This document shows positions 1-7,425 of a stretch of DNA of 11,647 nucleotides, in pieces. The notes beneath the pieces are model-generated. The model was not told the DNA's origin. It did not search any database and saw nothing but the letters and a program-made list of their open reading frames with translations. The stretch is from Lentisphaeraceae bacterium (lineage in GTDB: Bacteria; Verrucomicrobiota; Kiritimatiellia; RFP12; UBA1067): NCBI GenBank assembly GCA_004551905.1, contig SFPL01000093.1, positions 1 to 11,647 on the forward strand. The letters are read 5' to 3'. Each line of letters starts with the position of its first letter. Within the stretch, counting starts at the first letter, position 1. Both the position numbers and the translations under genes were made by a program.

Positions 1-57
1 CCTTCCTTCCTCCTTCCCCCGCACCCCTATTCTCCTTGCTACCTTTTCCTTGCGCTG
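1..57. other. Pyrimidine-rich tract at the left edge
   Basis: The plus strand is almost entirely C and T from 1 to 57, so the minus strand is purine-rich and carries several Shine-Dalgarno-like words, for example AAGGAG at 37-32. This stretch lies downstream of the RND gene in the direction of transcription. I see no coding region I can support, no clear terminator and no tRNA here. It might lead into another minus-strand gene beyond the window. Confidence 0.5.
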
Positions 58-64
58 ACGCGCA

Positions 65-107
65 ATGGAACGAAAATCTTCACCCTTAGACATGGCACGA
101 AAATTTC
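65..107. repeat. Pair of imperfect 16-bp direct repeats
   Basis: ATGGAACGAAAATCTT (65-80) and ATGGCACGAAAATTTC (92-107) match at 13 of 16 positions and are offset by 27 bases. They lie in the non-coding stretch beyond the end of the RND gene, next to a second, exact direct repeat with nearly the same offset. Their function is unknown. Confidence 0.5.
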
Positions 108-118
108 AGTCGAAATTT
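101..118. repeat. Inverted repeat, 7-bp arms with 4-nt loop
   Basis: AAATTTC (101-107) and GAAATTT (112-118) are perfect reverse complements around the loop AGTC. The structure lies about 90 bases past the RND stop codon. The stem is AT-rich and only a short T run follows on the minus strand, so a terminator function is possible but weakly supported. Confidence 0.45.
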
Positions 119-125
119 ACAGTTG

Positions 126-172
126 CTGTCCCCATTGGTTTATCAACTGGGGACTGTCCCCATTGGTTTATC
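126..172. repeat. Exact 19-bp direct repeat with a 28-bp period
   Basis: CTGTCCCCATTGGTTTATC occurs at 126-144 and again at 154-172, separated by 9 bases. GTCCCC is present in both copies (128-133 and 156-161), and the GGGGAC between them (149-154) can pair with either. Two mutually exclusive hairpins are therefore possible. CAGTTG (120-125) and CAACTG (144-149) form a further inverted pair around the first copy. The arrangement resembles small palindromic intergenic repeats (REP or BIME type), but that is an inference from its form. No transposase is seen in the window. Confidence 0.7.
149..161. repeat. Perfect GGGGAC-T-GTCCCC palindrome
   Basis: Six-base arms flank a single T. On its own the loop is too short for a stable hairpin, so this is more likely a DNA-level dyad or the core of a repeat element. 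It overlaps the start of the second copy of the 19-bp direct repeat. Confidence 0.55.
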
Positions 173-206
173 TATGCAACCAAAGCGGCCGTCCTCCATG
201 AGGGGA

Positions 207-3194
207 TTATTCTATTGTTTTCACCTCGACACACTCCGTTGAGCGCTTCCGGCAAAAATCAAGTCCGCCGCCAAGCATGCGGACAAGCGCGAAAAATGCG
301 AAGCCGCCGAGCATGGCGACACCCATCGAACGGCTGCCCGCGCCGCCCGCCCCGGACGACAGCGCGAGCGGCAGGAAGGAGACGGCGATGAGCAGCGGCA
401 GGAAGGCGCGGCCGGCCGCGCCGTCTCGCGGATCGGCAAGCGTCGAGAGGGCCGAACATACCACAACCAGCAGCAGAACCGAGAACTGGGAGTAGAGCGA
501 CATGGGAACCCCGGTCGCCAGGTGGAGCGCCACAGCGCCCAGCGTCGCGGCGGCCGCTGGCACCAGGCACGCCAGCGGGCGGACGAGCGAGCCGGACATC
601 ACCATCAGCACCAGATACACGGCGAGCACGGAAAGCCCCATCAAGAGTCCAGTGTCGCCCCTGCTCTGGAACTGCTCGTAGATGAGCCCGCTCCAGTCCT
701 GGACATAGCCGCGCGGAAGACTCTCCGCCGAAATCCGCCGCACTTCCTCGATCGCCTCGGAGGACGCCACGCCCTCCTTCGGCAGGAACTGGCAGGTGGC
801 GTAGAGATACTGATTGCAGCGATAGCAGTCGCGAACGCCAAGTTCCTCGCTGAACGTCACAAGCGCGCCGACCGGCACCATGTCCCCCGTCTTGGAGCGG
901 ACATAGAGGTCGCCGACGCGATCGGCCGACGAGCGCGCCGACCAGTCCGACATCACCGTGACGCGGTTAACCTGGGTGCCGAGGTTCACGTCATTGACGT
1001 ACACCGAGCCCAGCGCGTGCTGGAGCGTCGTGTAGAGCGACAGCATTGGCACCTGCATCAGCTCGCATTTCTCGCGGTCGACGTGTACGCGCAGGTGGGG
1101 TACGTCGGCGACGGTACCGCAGTTGGCGTCGGCCGCCAGCGGCGAGCGCGCGAGGGCGGCGCGGAACTTCTGCATCTCGTTGGCGAAACGCACCGGATCC
1201 GCGTCCTCCATGGACTGCACGAGGACGGTCAGCCCGCCCTGGTTGCCCTGCCCCTGCATCGGCGGCGGACAGATGGTGAAGACCATGGCCTCCGGCACGT
1301 CGGCGACGGCCTTCTCGACCTCCCTGGCGATTTCGAACATCGACTTGCCGCGCTTGGCCCAGTCCTTGAGGACGAGATACATCTTGGCGTTGTTCTCGCC
1401 ATATCCGCTGACGATGCTCTCGCCCAGGAGCGTCGTCGACTTCTCGATTCCCTCGATGCCGCGCACCTTCCGGTAGATGTTGCGCATTACGTCGGCCGTG
1501 ACCGGCATGGAAGTCCCCTCCGCCATCTTGCAGTCCACGACGATCTCGCCAATGTCCTCCGCGGGGATGAACTCGCCGGGAAGCCCCTTCCCGATTCCCC
1601 ACGCCGCGACGGCGCAGGCCGCAAGCGCAACGTACAAGACCGCCGGCGCGAGCAGCGACTGGCGCGAATTGGACGGCCTGACACACGGCTTCACGCGACC
1701 GGGAAGCGCAGCGGCAAAGGCCGGAACGACCACGACCGCCGCCAGTACGGACGCCAGCGCGGCGGCGGCGAGCACCAGCGAAAACTGGCGGTAGACGACA
1801 CCCTGGAGCCCGTCGACCATCGCCACCGGCACCATGGCGAGCGTGATAGCGATGGCGGCGGCACAGACGTGCGGCGCGTAGCGCCCAGCCGCCGACAGCG
1901 CGGCAGCTTGCGGGTCCGACCCCTCGCCCGCCATGGCGCGGATGCGCGAGGCCATGAAAGCCGAGAACGAGACCGAGACGCCTGTGGCGACGATGAACGC
2001 GTAGAGCGAGACCAAGCTCAGGAAGTAGCCTGCGGCGACCAGGACGGAAAAGGCAATCGCCAAGGGCACTGCCGACGCCACCGCCACGAGCAGCGCCCAT
2101 CTCGCAGAGCGCAGGAAAAGCGCAGCGACGACGACGGCCAGGGCGAAGGCAAGCGCAAGCGACCGGACGACGGATCCGAGCGCGGCGTCCATGTAGAGCG
2201 TTGTATCGTAGGTCATGTCCCAGGCGAGGTCGCCGGGGAAGGACGGCTCGAGCTTCTTCAGCTCCGCCTTGATGAGCTTCATCGTCTTGCGCACGTCGAC
2301 GCCGGGAAGCTTGACTATGCGGATGAACACCGCCGGAGTCTCGTCGTAGAGCGCGGAATAGGAATAGCCCTGCAGCCCCTTGTCGACGCGCGCAATGTCG
2401 CCGAGCCGTACGAGCCCCCCGCCGCCTTCGGTGCGGACGACGATCTTCTCAAAGTCCTCCGCCGTGTCGAGCCGCCCACGGGAAATCAGGGAGACGACGC
2501 GGCAGCTCGGCTCTTCGGTCGGGCTCGCGCCGACGCTGCCGAGCGACGCCTGTACGTTCTGAGACTTGATGGCCGAGACGACTTCCTCCGACGTAATGCC
2601 ATGCGCGGCCATCCTGTTCGCGTCCAGCCAGATGCGCATCGCGACCTTGTTGTCCTTGACGGTCGAACTGCCGACGCCCGGAACACGCAGGATTGCGGGG
2701 TTGACGACGCCGTAGGCGTAGTCGACGACCTGCTCGCGCGCGAGCTTGCCGCCGGCGGAGCGCAGCGTCAGGAGCCCTAGCTCCTCCGTCGAGCCGGATT
2801 CTACCGTCACGCCGGTGTTCTTGACTTCCTGCGGCAGAAGCGAAAGCGCCTGCTGCACCTTGCTCTGCACCTTGGTAAGCGCCATGTCGCGGTCGACGCC
2901 GACATGGAAGTATACGGTCAGCGAATAGGCCCCCGTGTCCGAGCACGAACTGGTCATGCGGCTCATGCCCTCGACGCCGTTCACCTTCTCCTCGATGGGA
3001 CCGGCGACCGTATTCATCACCTCGCGCGCATTCGCGCCGGGGTAGGTACACGACACCGATATCGCGGGGCGCGCGACATTCGGGTAAAGCGACACGGGCG
3101 CCCTGGGGAACGAAATCGCGGCGACGACGACCGACAGGAGAACGGCGGCAATCGCAAAGTGCGGACGCCGGACGAGCAGGGCGACCGCGTTCAT
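207..3194 (-). CDS. RND-family transporter (AcrB/MexB-like), proton-relay residues missing
   Basis: This is a 995-aa inner-membrane transporter of the resistance-nodulation-division type, which moves substrates out of the cell or periplasm together with an adaptor protein. Family marks are the N-terminal membrane helix (about 10-30), a periplasmic YPGANA motif (51-56), the VPGVG motif (171-175), helices 2-6 (about 340-500), the second-half LPGEFIPAEDIGE motif (538-550) and a C-terminal helix bundle from about 848 with SSGAGG (946-951). AcrB-type proteins carry two aspartates in helix 4 and a lysine in helix 10. Here the helix 4 equivalent reads GVSVSFSAF (405-413) and helix 10 reads VVVCSALSTLA (910-920), so all three appear to be absent. 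The loop between helices 10 and 11 also looks about 20 residues short. The ATG start overlaps the adaptor stop codon (ATGA). No outer-membrane channel gene follows. The family is certain, but substrate and activity are unknown. Confidence 0.93.
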   Translation of the reverse strand: MNAVALLVRRPHFAIAAVLLSVVVAAISFPRAPVSLYPNVARPAISVSCTYPGANAREVMNTVAGPIEEKVNGVEGMSRMTSSCSDTGAYSLTVYFHVGVDRDMALTKVQSKVQQALSLLPQEVKNTGVTVESGSTEELGLLTLRSAGGKLAREQVVDYAYGVVNPAILRVPGVGSSTVKDNKVAMRIWLDANRMAAHGITSEEVVSAIKSQNVQASLGSVGASPTEEPSCRVVSLISRGRLDTAEDFEKIVVRTEGGGGLVRLGDIARVDKGLQGYSYSALYDETPAVFIRIVKLPGVDVRKTMKLIKAELKKLEPSFPGDLAWDMTYDTTLYMDAALGSVVRSLALAFALAVVVAALFLRSARWALLVAVASAVPLAIAFSVLVAAGYFLSLVSLYAFIVATGVSVSFSAFMASRIRAMAGEGSDPQAAALSAAGRYAPHVCAAAIAITLAMVPVAMVDGLQGVVYRQFSLVLAAAALASVLAAVVVVPAFAAALPGRVKPCVRPSNSRQSLLAPAVLYVALAACAVAAWGIGKGLPGEFIPAEDIGEIVVDCKMAEGTSMPVTADVMRNIYRKVRGIEGIEKSTTLLGESIVSGYGENNAKMYLVLKDWAKRGKSMFEIAREVEKAVADVPEAMVFTICPPPMQGQGNQGGLTVLVQSMEDADPVRFANEMQKFRAALARSPLAADANCGTVADVPHLRVHVDREKCELMQVPMLSLYTTLQHALGSVYVNDVNLGTQVNRVTVMSDWSARSSADRVGDLYVRSKTGDMVPVGALVTFSEELGVRDCYRCNQYLYATCQFLPKEGVASSEAIEEVRRISAESLPRGYVQDWSGLIYEQFQSRGDTGLLMGLSVLAVYLVLMVMSGSLVRPLACLVPAAAATLGAVALHLATGVPMSLYSQFSVLLLVVVCSALSTLADPRDGAAGRAFLPLLIAVSFLPLALSSGAGGAGSRSMGVAMLGGFAFFALVRMLGGGLDFCRKRSTECVEVKTIE

Positions 3195-4375
3195 CTGGCC
3201 TCGTTCCCCTCGCGGCAGACGACTGCCGCGCCCTCCTTGAGCTTGAACGCACCGGAGCAGACGATCCTGTCCCCTTCAGAAAGCCCCGACTTGACGAGTG
3301 TCGCCCCGTTCCAGGTCTTCCCAACCTCCACCGGGACTGAATGCGCCCTGTTCCCGCCGTCGACCGTCCACACGCGCGCGCCGTCGTCGCCCAGCACCAC
3401 GGCGCCCGACGGCACCGCCAGCGCGCGCGGCGGATTCGCTTCGTCGGAGAGAACCCTCACGAACGCGTTGGGGACGAGCCGCCTGGACGGGTTCGGGAAG
3501 GAAACGTACATCACCAGCGTCCCCGTCTCGCGGCTCATCTCGTTGTCGCCGAACTCGATGGCGCCGCGCTCCGCGTACTCCTCGCCGTTGGGCAGCCGGA
3601 TGCGGAAGCGGCGCGAGGCGTTGAGCTCCGTGCCGCGGCGCTCCGCTGCGGACTGCCAGGCGTCGTAGTCGCGGTCGGTTATCGGAAAGACGACGCGGAT
3701 CGGATCGAGCTTCACGACGCGCGCCAGCGCGGACTTGGACGGCGAGACGTAGTCGCCGACGTGCTGGAGGGCCCTGCCGATTCGCCCGGAAATGGGCGAG
3801 AACACCTTGGTGTGCTTCAGGTTGAAGTCGGCGATCGCAGCCGCCGCCTTCGCCTGCTCGACGGCGGCGACGGCCGAATTGAGCGTGGCCTTGGCAGACG
3901 AAAGCGACATTTCCGCATTGTCCAGCTCGGTCGCCGTGATGCCGCGGTCGTCGGCGGCGGTCAGGCGGCGGTAGTAGCGCTCGGCACGCTCCAAGTCCGC
4001 CTTGGCCACCTCGACCTTCGCCTCGGCGCTTCGCACCTCGGAATAGCGCAAGTTGCGCGAGGCGTCGTACTGCTCGCGGTCGATCTCGAAGAGCAGGTCG
4101 CCGGCGGAGACTTTCGCGCCCTCGGCAAAGCAGACCTTCTTGATGTAGCCGTCGATCTGCGGCAGGATGTCCGTGGCCTCCTCCGGCTCGACGTGCCCGA
4201 CATATTCCGTCGGCGGGTTGAACTCCACCGTCCTCGCCGTCGTCACGACCACGGATACGGCCTCCTCGCCCTTGGACGAATGCGCCTGCGCGCTCGCCGG
4301 CACAAGCTGCCTTCCAAACCAGCCCAGGGCGGCCATTGCCACCCCGAACACCACGCAACTGACTGTCTTTCTCAT
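3191..4375 (-). CDS. Periplasmic adaptor (membrane fusion) protein of RND pump, AcrA/HlyD-like
   Basis: This 394-aa protein is expected to link the RND transporter to an outer-membrane channel. After an N-terminal hydrophobic signal (about 5-20), with possible cleavage after SAQA (28-31), the usual modules follow. These are a split lipoyl domain (PQIDGYIKKV near 72-81 and SPISGRIG at 193-200), an Ala/Glu-rich alpha-helical hairpin (about 103-185), a beta-barrel (about 225-310) and a membrane-proximal domain (about 318-385). C7 does not form a lipobox, so this is probably not a lipoprotein. A longer reading frame begins further upstream, but its extra 45 residues lie over the MFS gene and look unlike protein. 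The ATG at 4375 starts directly at the signal peptide, 7 bases after the MFS stop codon, without an obvious ribosome binding site, which suggests coupling. Its stop overlaps the start of the RND gene. Confidence 0.92.
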   Translation of the reverse strand: MRKTVSCVVFGVAMAALGWFGRQLVPASAQAHSSKGEEAVSVVVTTARTVEFNPPTEYVGHVEPEEATDILPQIDGYIKKVCFAEGAKVSAGDLLFEIDREQYDASRNLRYSEVRSAEAKVEVAKADLERAERYYRRLTAADDRGITATELDNAEMSLSSAKATLNSAVAAVEQAKAAAAIADFNLKHTKVFSPISGRIGRALQHVGDYVSPSKSALARVVKLDPIRVVFPITDRDYDAWQSAAERRGTELNASRRFRIRLPNGEEYAERGAIEFGDNEMSRETGTLVMYVSFPNPSRRLVPNAFVRVLSDEANPPRALAVPSGAVVLGDDGARVWTVDGGNRAHSVPVEVGKTWNGATLVKSGLSEGDRIVCSGAFKLKEGAAVVCREGNEAR

Positions 4376-4382
4376 GGATGCG

Positions 4383-5630
4383 TCAGTTTCGCTCGAGGTC
4401 GCGGCGGAGGAAGGCGAAGCGGGCGAGGGCGAGGATCGCGACGCCGACCAGGTAGAAGCCGGCGAGCGAGGCCATGCTGAAGCCCATCTTGCCGTCGAAC
4501 GCCCTGGCAATGACCGGCAGCACCGTCGAGGAAAGCGAGCCGAAGAGGAACGCCACGCACATCATAATGCCGACGCCGGAGGCGTGGTAGCGCGGGTTCA
4601 CCACATCGAAGAACGAAGCCATGAAGTTAGAGTCGTAGATGCCGCGGAAGACGCCGAAGCCGAACATCGCCGCGCAGCAGACCGCGAAGGACGGGGTGAG
4701 CGACATCCAGACGATGAACGGAACCGCGAGGCCGAGACCGGCGACGCCGAGGTCGAGCCGGATGCCGGGGCGCGACTTCACCAGCCGGTCGCCGATGCGG
4801 CTGCCGACGAGGATGCCCGCCATCGCGCCCACATAGTGCCAGACGACGGCATGGAGGCCGGCCCAGCGCTGGAGGAACGGGCACGTTGCCATAAACTGCG
4901 ACTGTAGGTGCGACGGCATCCAGTTCTTGAATCCAATGTCCACGTAGATCATCATCGCGAGGCCGAGCGTAACGCAGATCGCGGTCGGTTTGGAAAGGAC
5001 GGCCTTCACCGCCTCGGCGATCGAGGGTTTGTCAACCGCTCGCGACGGCGCGGCGGCCGGCTTGGTGTCGCGCAGGGCGAAGATCATCAGCGCCGCCCAG
5101 GCAAGGCCAACGCCGCCGAAGATCCAGAACGGCGTGCGCCAGTTCTCGCCGCCCTTCCCGGCGAGGAAGCCGGCGAGGCCTCCGCAGCCGATGATGCCGA
5201 TGTAGAGTCCGAGCTGCAGGATCGAGATCGCCGTCGCGCGCGATTCCCGGTGGAGCTGGGAGATGAGCGAGGTGGCGGAAGGATAGTAGAACGTCTGGCC
5301 GAAGCCGTTCAAGATGCCGTAGGTGACGATCAAAAGCCCCACCGAGGCGATGAAGCCGGAAAGGAAAATGCCGAGGCAGAAGATGGCGACGCCAGAGACC
5401 ACCATCCACTTGCGGCTGAAAAGATCGGCCGTGAGCCCCGCAAACGGCACGCAGATTCCGTACATCATCGCGAACACCGTACCCACCACGCCGATCGCCA
5501 CCTCGTCCACGCCGATCGAGGCGCAGATCGCCGGGACGGACGGTCCGAAGAGCTGCCGCGTGCCCTGCTGGAGGAAGAAGGCCACCCATAGAAGCGCGAG
5601 CGCCCGCCATTTGTAGTCGATCGTTTTCAT
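4383..5630 (-). CDS. Major facilitator superfamily transporter
   Basis: This is a 415-aa, 12-helix inner-membrane transporter. The MFS loop motif between helices 2 and 3 is visible as GLTADLFSRKWMV (65-77), with its second-half counterpart GSRIGDRLVKS (276-286). A cytoplasmic loop near 187-212 separates the two six-helix halves. RGIYDSNF (329-336) followed by NPRYHASGVG (345-354) is conserved in the sugar and organic-anion branch of MFS proteins as I know it; this is recalled knowledge, not a search. The neighbouring secreted Asp-box protein suggests uptake of a sugar or sugar acid released outside the inner membrane, which is inference. Two starts are possible: GTG at 5642 (419 aa) and ATG at 5630. 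I prefer the ATG because AAGGTG lies 9 bases upstream of it, and that motif contains the GTG. The stop codon is 7 bases before the adaptor gene. Confidence 0.88.
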   Translation of the reverse strand: MKTIDYKWRALALLWVAFFLQQGTRQLFGPSVPAICASIGVDEVAIGVVGTVFAMMYGICVPFAGLTADLFSRKWMVVSGVAIFCLGIFLSGFIASVGLLIVTYGILNGFGQTFYYPSATSLISQLHRESRATAISILQLGLYIGIIGCGGLAGFLAGKGGENWRTPFWIFGGVGLAWAALMIFALRDTKPAAAPSRAVDKPSIAEAVKAVLSKPTAICVTLGLAMMIYVDIGFKNWMPSHLQSQFMATCPFLQRWAGLHAVVWHYVGAMAGILVGSRIGDRLVKSRPGIRLDLGVAGLGLAVPFIVWMSLTPSFAVCCAAMFGFGVFRGIYDSNFMASFFDVVNPRYHASGVGIMMCVAFLFGSLSSTVLPVIARAFDGKMGFSMASLAGFYLVGVAILALARFAFLRRDLERN

Positions 5631-5654
5631 TTTCGCTTTCACCTTTTCATTTTC
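5624..5654. repeat. 11-bp direct repeat at the translation start of the MFS gene
   Basis: TTTTCATTTTC occurs at 5624-5634 and 5644-5654 on the plus strand, exactly 20 bases apart. On the minus strand both copies read GAAAATGAAAA. One contains the probable MFS start codon. The other lies over the stop codon of the preceding gene and offers only a three-codon frame (ATG AAA AGG TGA). The A-rich stretch stands out in a G+C-rich operon and may be a local duplication of the initiation region. Confidence 0.5.
5640..5645 (-). promoter_or_regulatory. Ribosome binding site of the MFS gene, decides the start
   Basis: AAGGTG on the minus strand lies 9 bases upstream of the ATG at 5630, a normal Shine-Dalgarno distance. 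The alternative GTG start at 5642 is part of this motif itself, which favours the ATG. Confidence 0.5.
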
Positions 5655-7425
5655 TGGCTTCCATCGTGAAATTCCGGAAATGCGTTCCGTCGGGGTCGTT
5701 GCCCTCGGCGAGCGTCTGCAAATGCAGATAAGAGAAGCCGGCTGCCGGCACCCACGCGAGCTGGCCAGAACGCAGCTCGTGGCCGTCGGAAAGAAGTCGC
5801 CACGTCCCTGCCGCGCAGTCCCACTCGATCGCCACGTTGTGCCAGTCCTTCAGAGCCGCGATTGGACGGCGGCACGGCGCCTCCGTAGACGTAATCTTCT
5901 CCGACACCGGTTGCAGCGCCGGGTTGGTCTCGTCGCACGGATTCATCCAGTGGTCGCTCAGGGTGAACCTGAATCCCTCGCCGACAATCCGGCAGTTTAC
6001 GGAAGCGGCTCCCTTCTTCGCGGCCGGGAAGTTCCAGACCAGCCCGGCGCGGTCGGAATATAGACGCGGGTCGCGAAGCCGTCCAAGCTGCAGCACGTCG
6101 CCGCGGTTGGACAGCGAGATATCGGGATTGAGCACCATCGCCGCGCCTGGAATGCGGTTCCACGCGCAGTGTCCGGCCCAGCCACGCCAGCCGCCGGAGG
6201 CGGAACGGAGGTAGAGGTGGTGCGAGACATGGGCGAGGCCCTGGCGGAAGCTGTCCATGCGCTTCGTCTCGTACAGCCATGCAGGATCGAAGATCGCAAG
6301 GCGACGGGTGGAGACGTTCTGTCCGTAGGCAATGAGCACCTTGCCCCCGGCGAGTTCCAGCATCTGTGTCTGGTGGACCGACTTGTCCTTCTCCTGCGCG
6401 TCGTCGTTGCCGAGCTCGCGCCAGTCGACGGAGTTGCGATACTCGCTCAACGCGAGTTCGCGGAAGCCGATCCAGGTCTTGCCGTCGTCCTCGGAAATCG
6501 CCGCGTGCAGCGCGTCGCGGTTGGTGAACCCGGCGACTCCGCGCTCGCCCTGCGGAGTGAGCGTCGGGTCGAGTTCCGGCAGGAGCTGGGTGTTGTTCCA
6601 GACGAAAAGAAGCCGTCCGTCCCTGAGCCGCAGGAACTCCGGTCGGGTGTTGGCCTGCCAGAAGCGCGAATCCGTCCACGGCGCTCCCCAGGTCTCGCCG
6701 CCGTCGGTCGAGCGGAGAAACGCCGCGTGCGGTCCGCTCGTCCTCAGACACATGAGGATGGAGCCGTCCTTCAGCTCGATGAGCGCAGGTTCGCAGCCGC
6801 TGCAGTACCAATGGTCGCGCGCGCTGCCAGGATTGCGCCGCCTCACGTCCCTGACGCCGGGCAGGTCCTGAAAGCGCCAGGTCCTGCCGTCGTCGTCGGA
6901 GTACGCGGTCGCCGCGCCGTAGCCGCCGTCGCGTCGGCAGGTGAGTTCCACGAACGAGGCGAGCCAGCGGCGACGCGAGGGAATGGCGATGAGCCGGGTG
7001 CAGGCGTAGTCGCTGCGACCGAGCGAAACTAGCTCCGCGGCGGTGTCGCCTGGACCCAGCCTGGACCTTGCGGCGAAAACGCCGCGATTGCGGTTTGGGT
7101 CGATGGAGTCGCGGTTGGTGAAACCCACCCAGACATCGCTCCACGGGCTTTTGAAGACAGCGCCGACGTCCTTGGGGTCCGCCGGGAAGGTCTTCCAGGT
7201 AAGGCCGCCGTCGCGCGACTCGACGTATACGCGCGTCACCTTGCCGCGGTGCATCTCCTGGCCGTAGTGGCGAATCGCCCCGTCGGCAGTCGTGCAGAGG
7301 TCATGTCCGGCGTAGATCGGCGGCACGCCGACGATGACAGGCTCGCGAATCTCGTCGAGCGACAGCGGCAAGGCCGCAGCGGAAAGCGCAGCCGCGGCTA
7401 GGACTGATGTCAAGACCGCCTTCAT
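5647..7425 (-). CDS. Secreted Asp-box (BNR) beta-propeller, sialidase superfamily
   Basis: This 592-aa protein has an N-terminal signal peptide (about 1-18, Ala-rich core) and is expected in the periplasm or outside the cell. Four Asp-boxes (S-x-D-x-G-x-T-W) are clear: SRDGGLTW (70-77), SDDDGRTW (176-183), STDGGETW (239-246) and SEDDGKTW (311-318). They mark a sialidase-type six-bladed propeller over roughly 25-410. TRPEFLRLRDGRLLFVW (260-276) is a conserved blade of the bacterial sialidase-like group. The C-terminal part (about 430-592) looks like a beta-sandwich, possibly carbohydrate-binding. I see no FRIP motif near the N-terminus, so true sialidase activity is doubtful and another glycosidase or lyase substrate is possible. 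ATG at 7425 is chosen because the signal peptide starts there, GGGGAG lies upstream, and it overlaps the preceding stop (ATGA). An extended frame upstream is out-of-frame noise. Confidence 0.88.
   Translation of the reverse strand: MKAVLTSVLAAAALSAAALPLSLDEIREPVIVGVPPIYAGHDLCTTADGAIRHYGQEMHRGKVTRVYVESRDGGLTWKTFPADPKDVGAVFKSPWSDVWVGFTNRDSIDPNRNRGVFAARSRLGPGDTAAELVSLGRSDYACTRLIAIPSRRRWLASFVELTCRRDGGYGAATAYSDDDGRTWRFQDLPGVRDVRRRNPGSARDHWYCSGCEPALIELKDGSILMCLRTSGPHAAFLRSTDGGETWGAPWTDSRFWQANTRPEFLRLRDGRLLFVWNNTQLLPELDPTLTPQGERGVAGFTNRDALHAAISEDDGKTWIGFRELALSEYRNSVDWRELGNDDAQEKDKSVHQTQMLELAGGKVLIAYGQNVSTRRLAIFDPAWLYETKRMDSFRQGLAHVSHHLYLRSASGGWRGWAGHCAWNRIPGAAMVLNPDISLSNRGDVLQLGRLRDPRLYSDRAGLVWNFPAAKKGAASVNCRIVGEGFRFTLSDHWMNPCDETNPALQPVSEKITSTEAPCRRPIAALKDWHNVAIEWDCAAGTWRLLSDGHELRSGQLAWVPAAGFSYLHLQTLAEGNDPDGTHFRNFTMEARK

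Noticed and set aside
1..37. Possible start of another minus-strand gene (AAGGAG, 7 bases, GTG at 24)
   Set aside because: The spacing is good, but only 8 codons remain in the window, all purine-rich and low in complexity, so it cannot be told from chance in a purine tract.
101..118. Rho-independent terminator for the operon
   Set aside because: The stem is AT-rich and followed by only four T on the minus strand; not convincing, so listed only as an inverted repeat.
126..172. CRISPR-like repeat and spacer
   Set aside because: Only two copies of a 19-bp unit with a 9-base gap; too few, too short, and no cas gene.
65..391. Plus-strand frame of 108 codons across the repeats and the end of the RND gene
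   Set aside because: It spans the short repeats and then the antisense of the RND C-terminus, has no ribosome binding site, and its Arg/Pro-rich end is typical of a shadow frame.
522..2780. Very long plus-strand open frame (752 codons) opposite the RND gene
   Set aside because: Its product is rich in Arg, His, Asp and Gly without any domain pattern, as expected for the antisense of a G+C-rich membrane-protein gene, and the minus-strand frame is a clear RND protein.
3341..4480. Plus-strand frame of 379 codons opposite the adaptor gene
   Set aside because: Arg/His-rich antisense shadow; the minus strand carries a well-supported adaptor protein.
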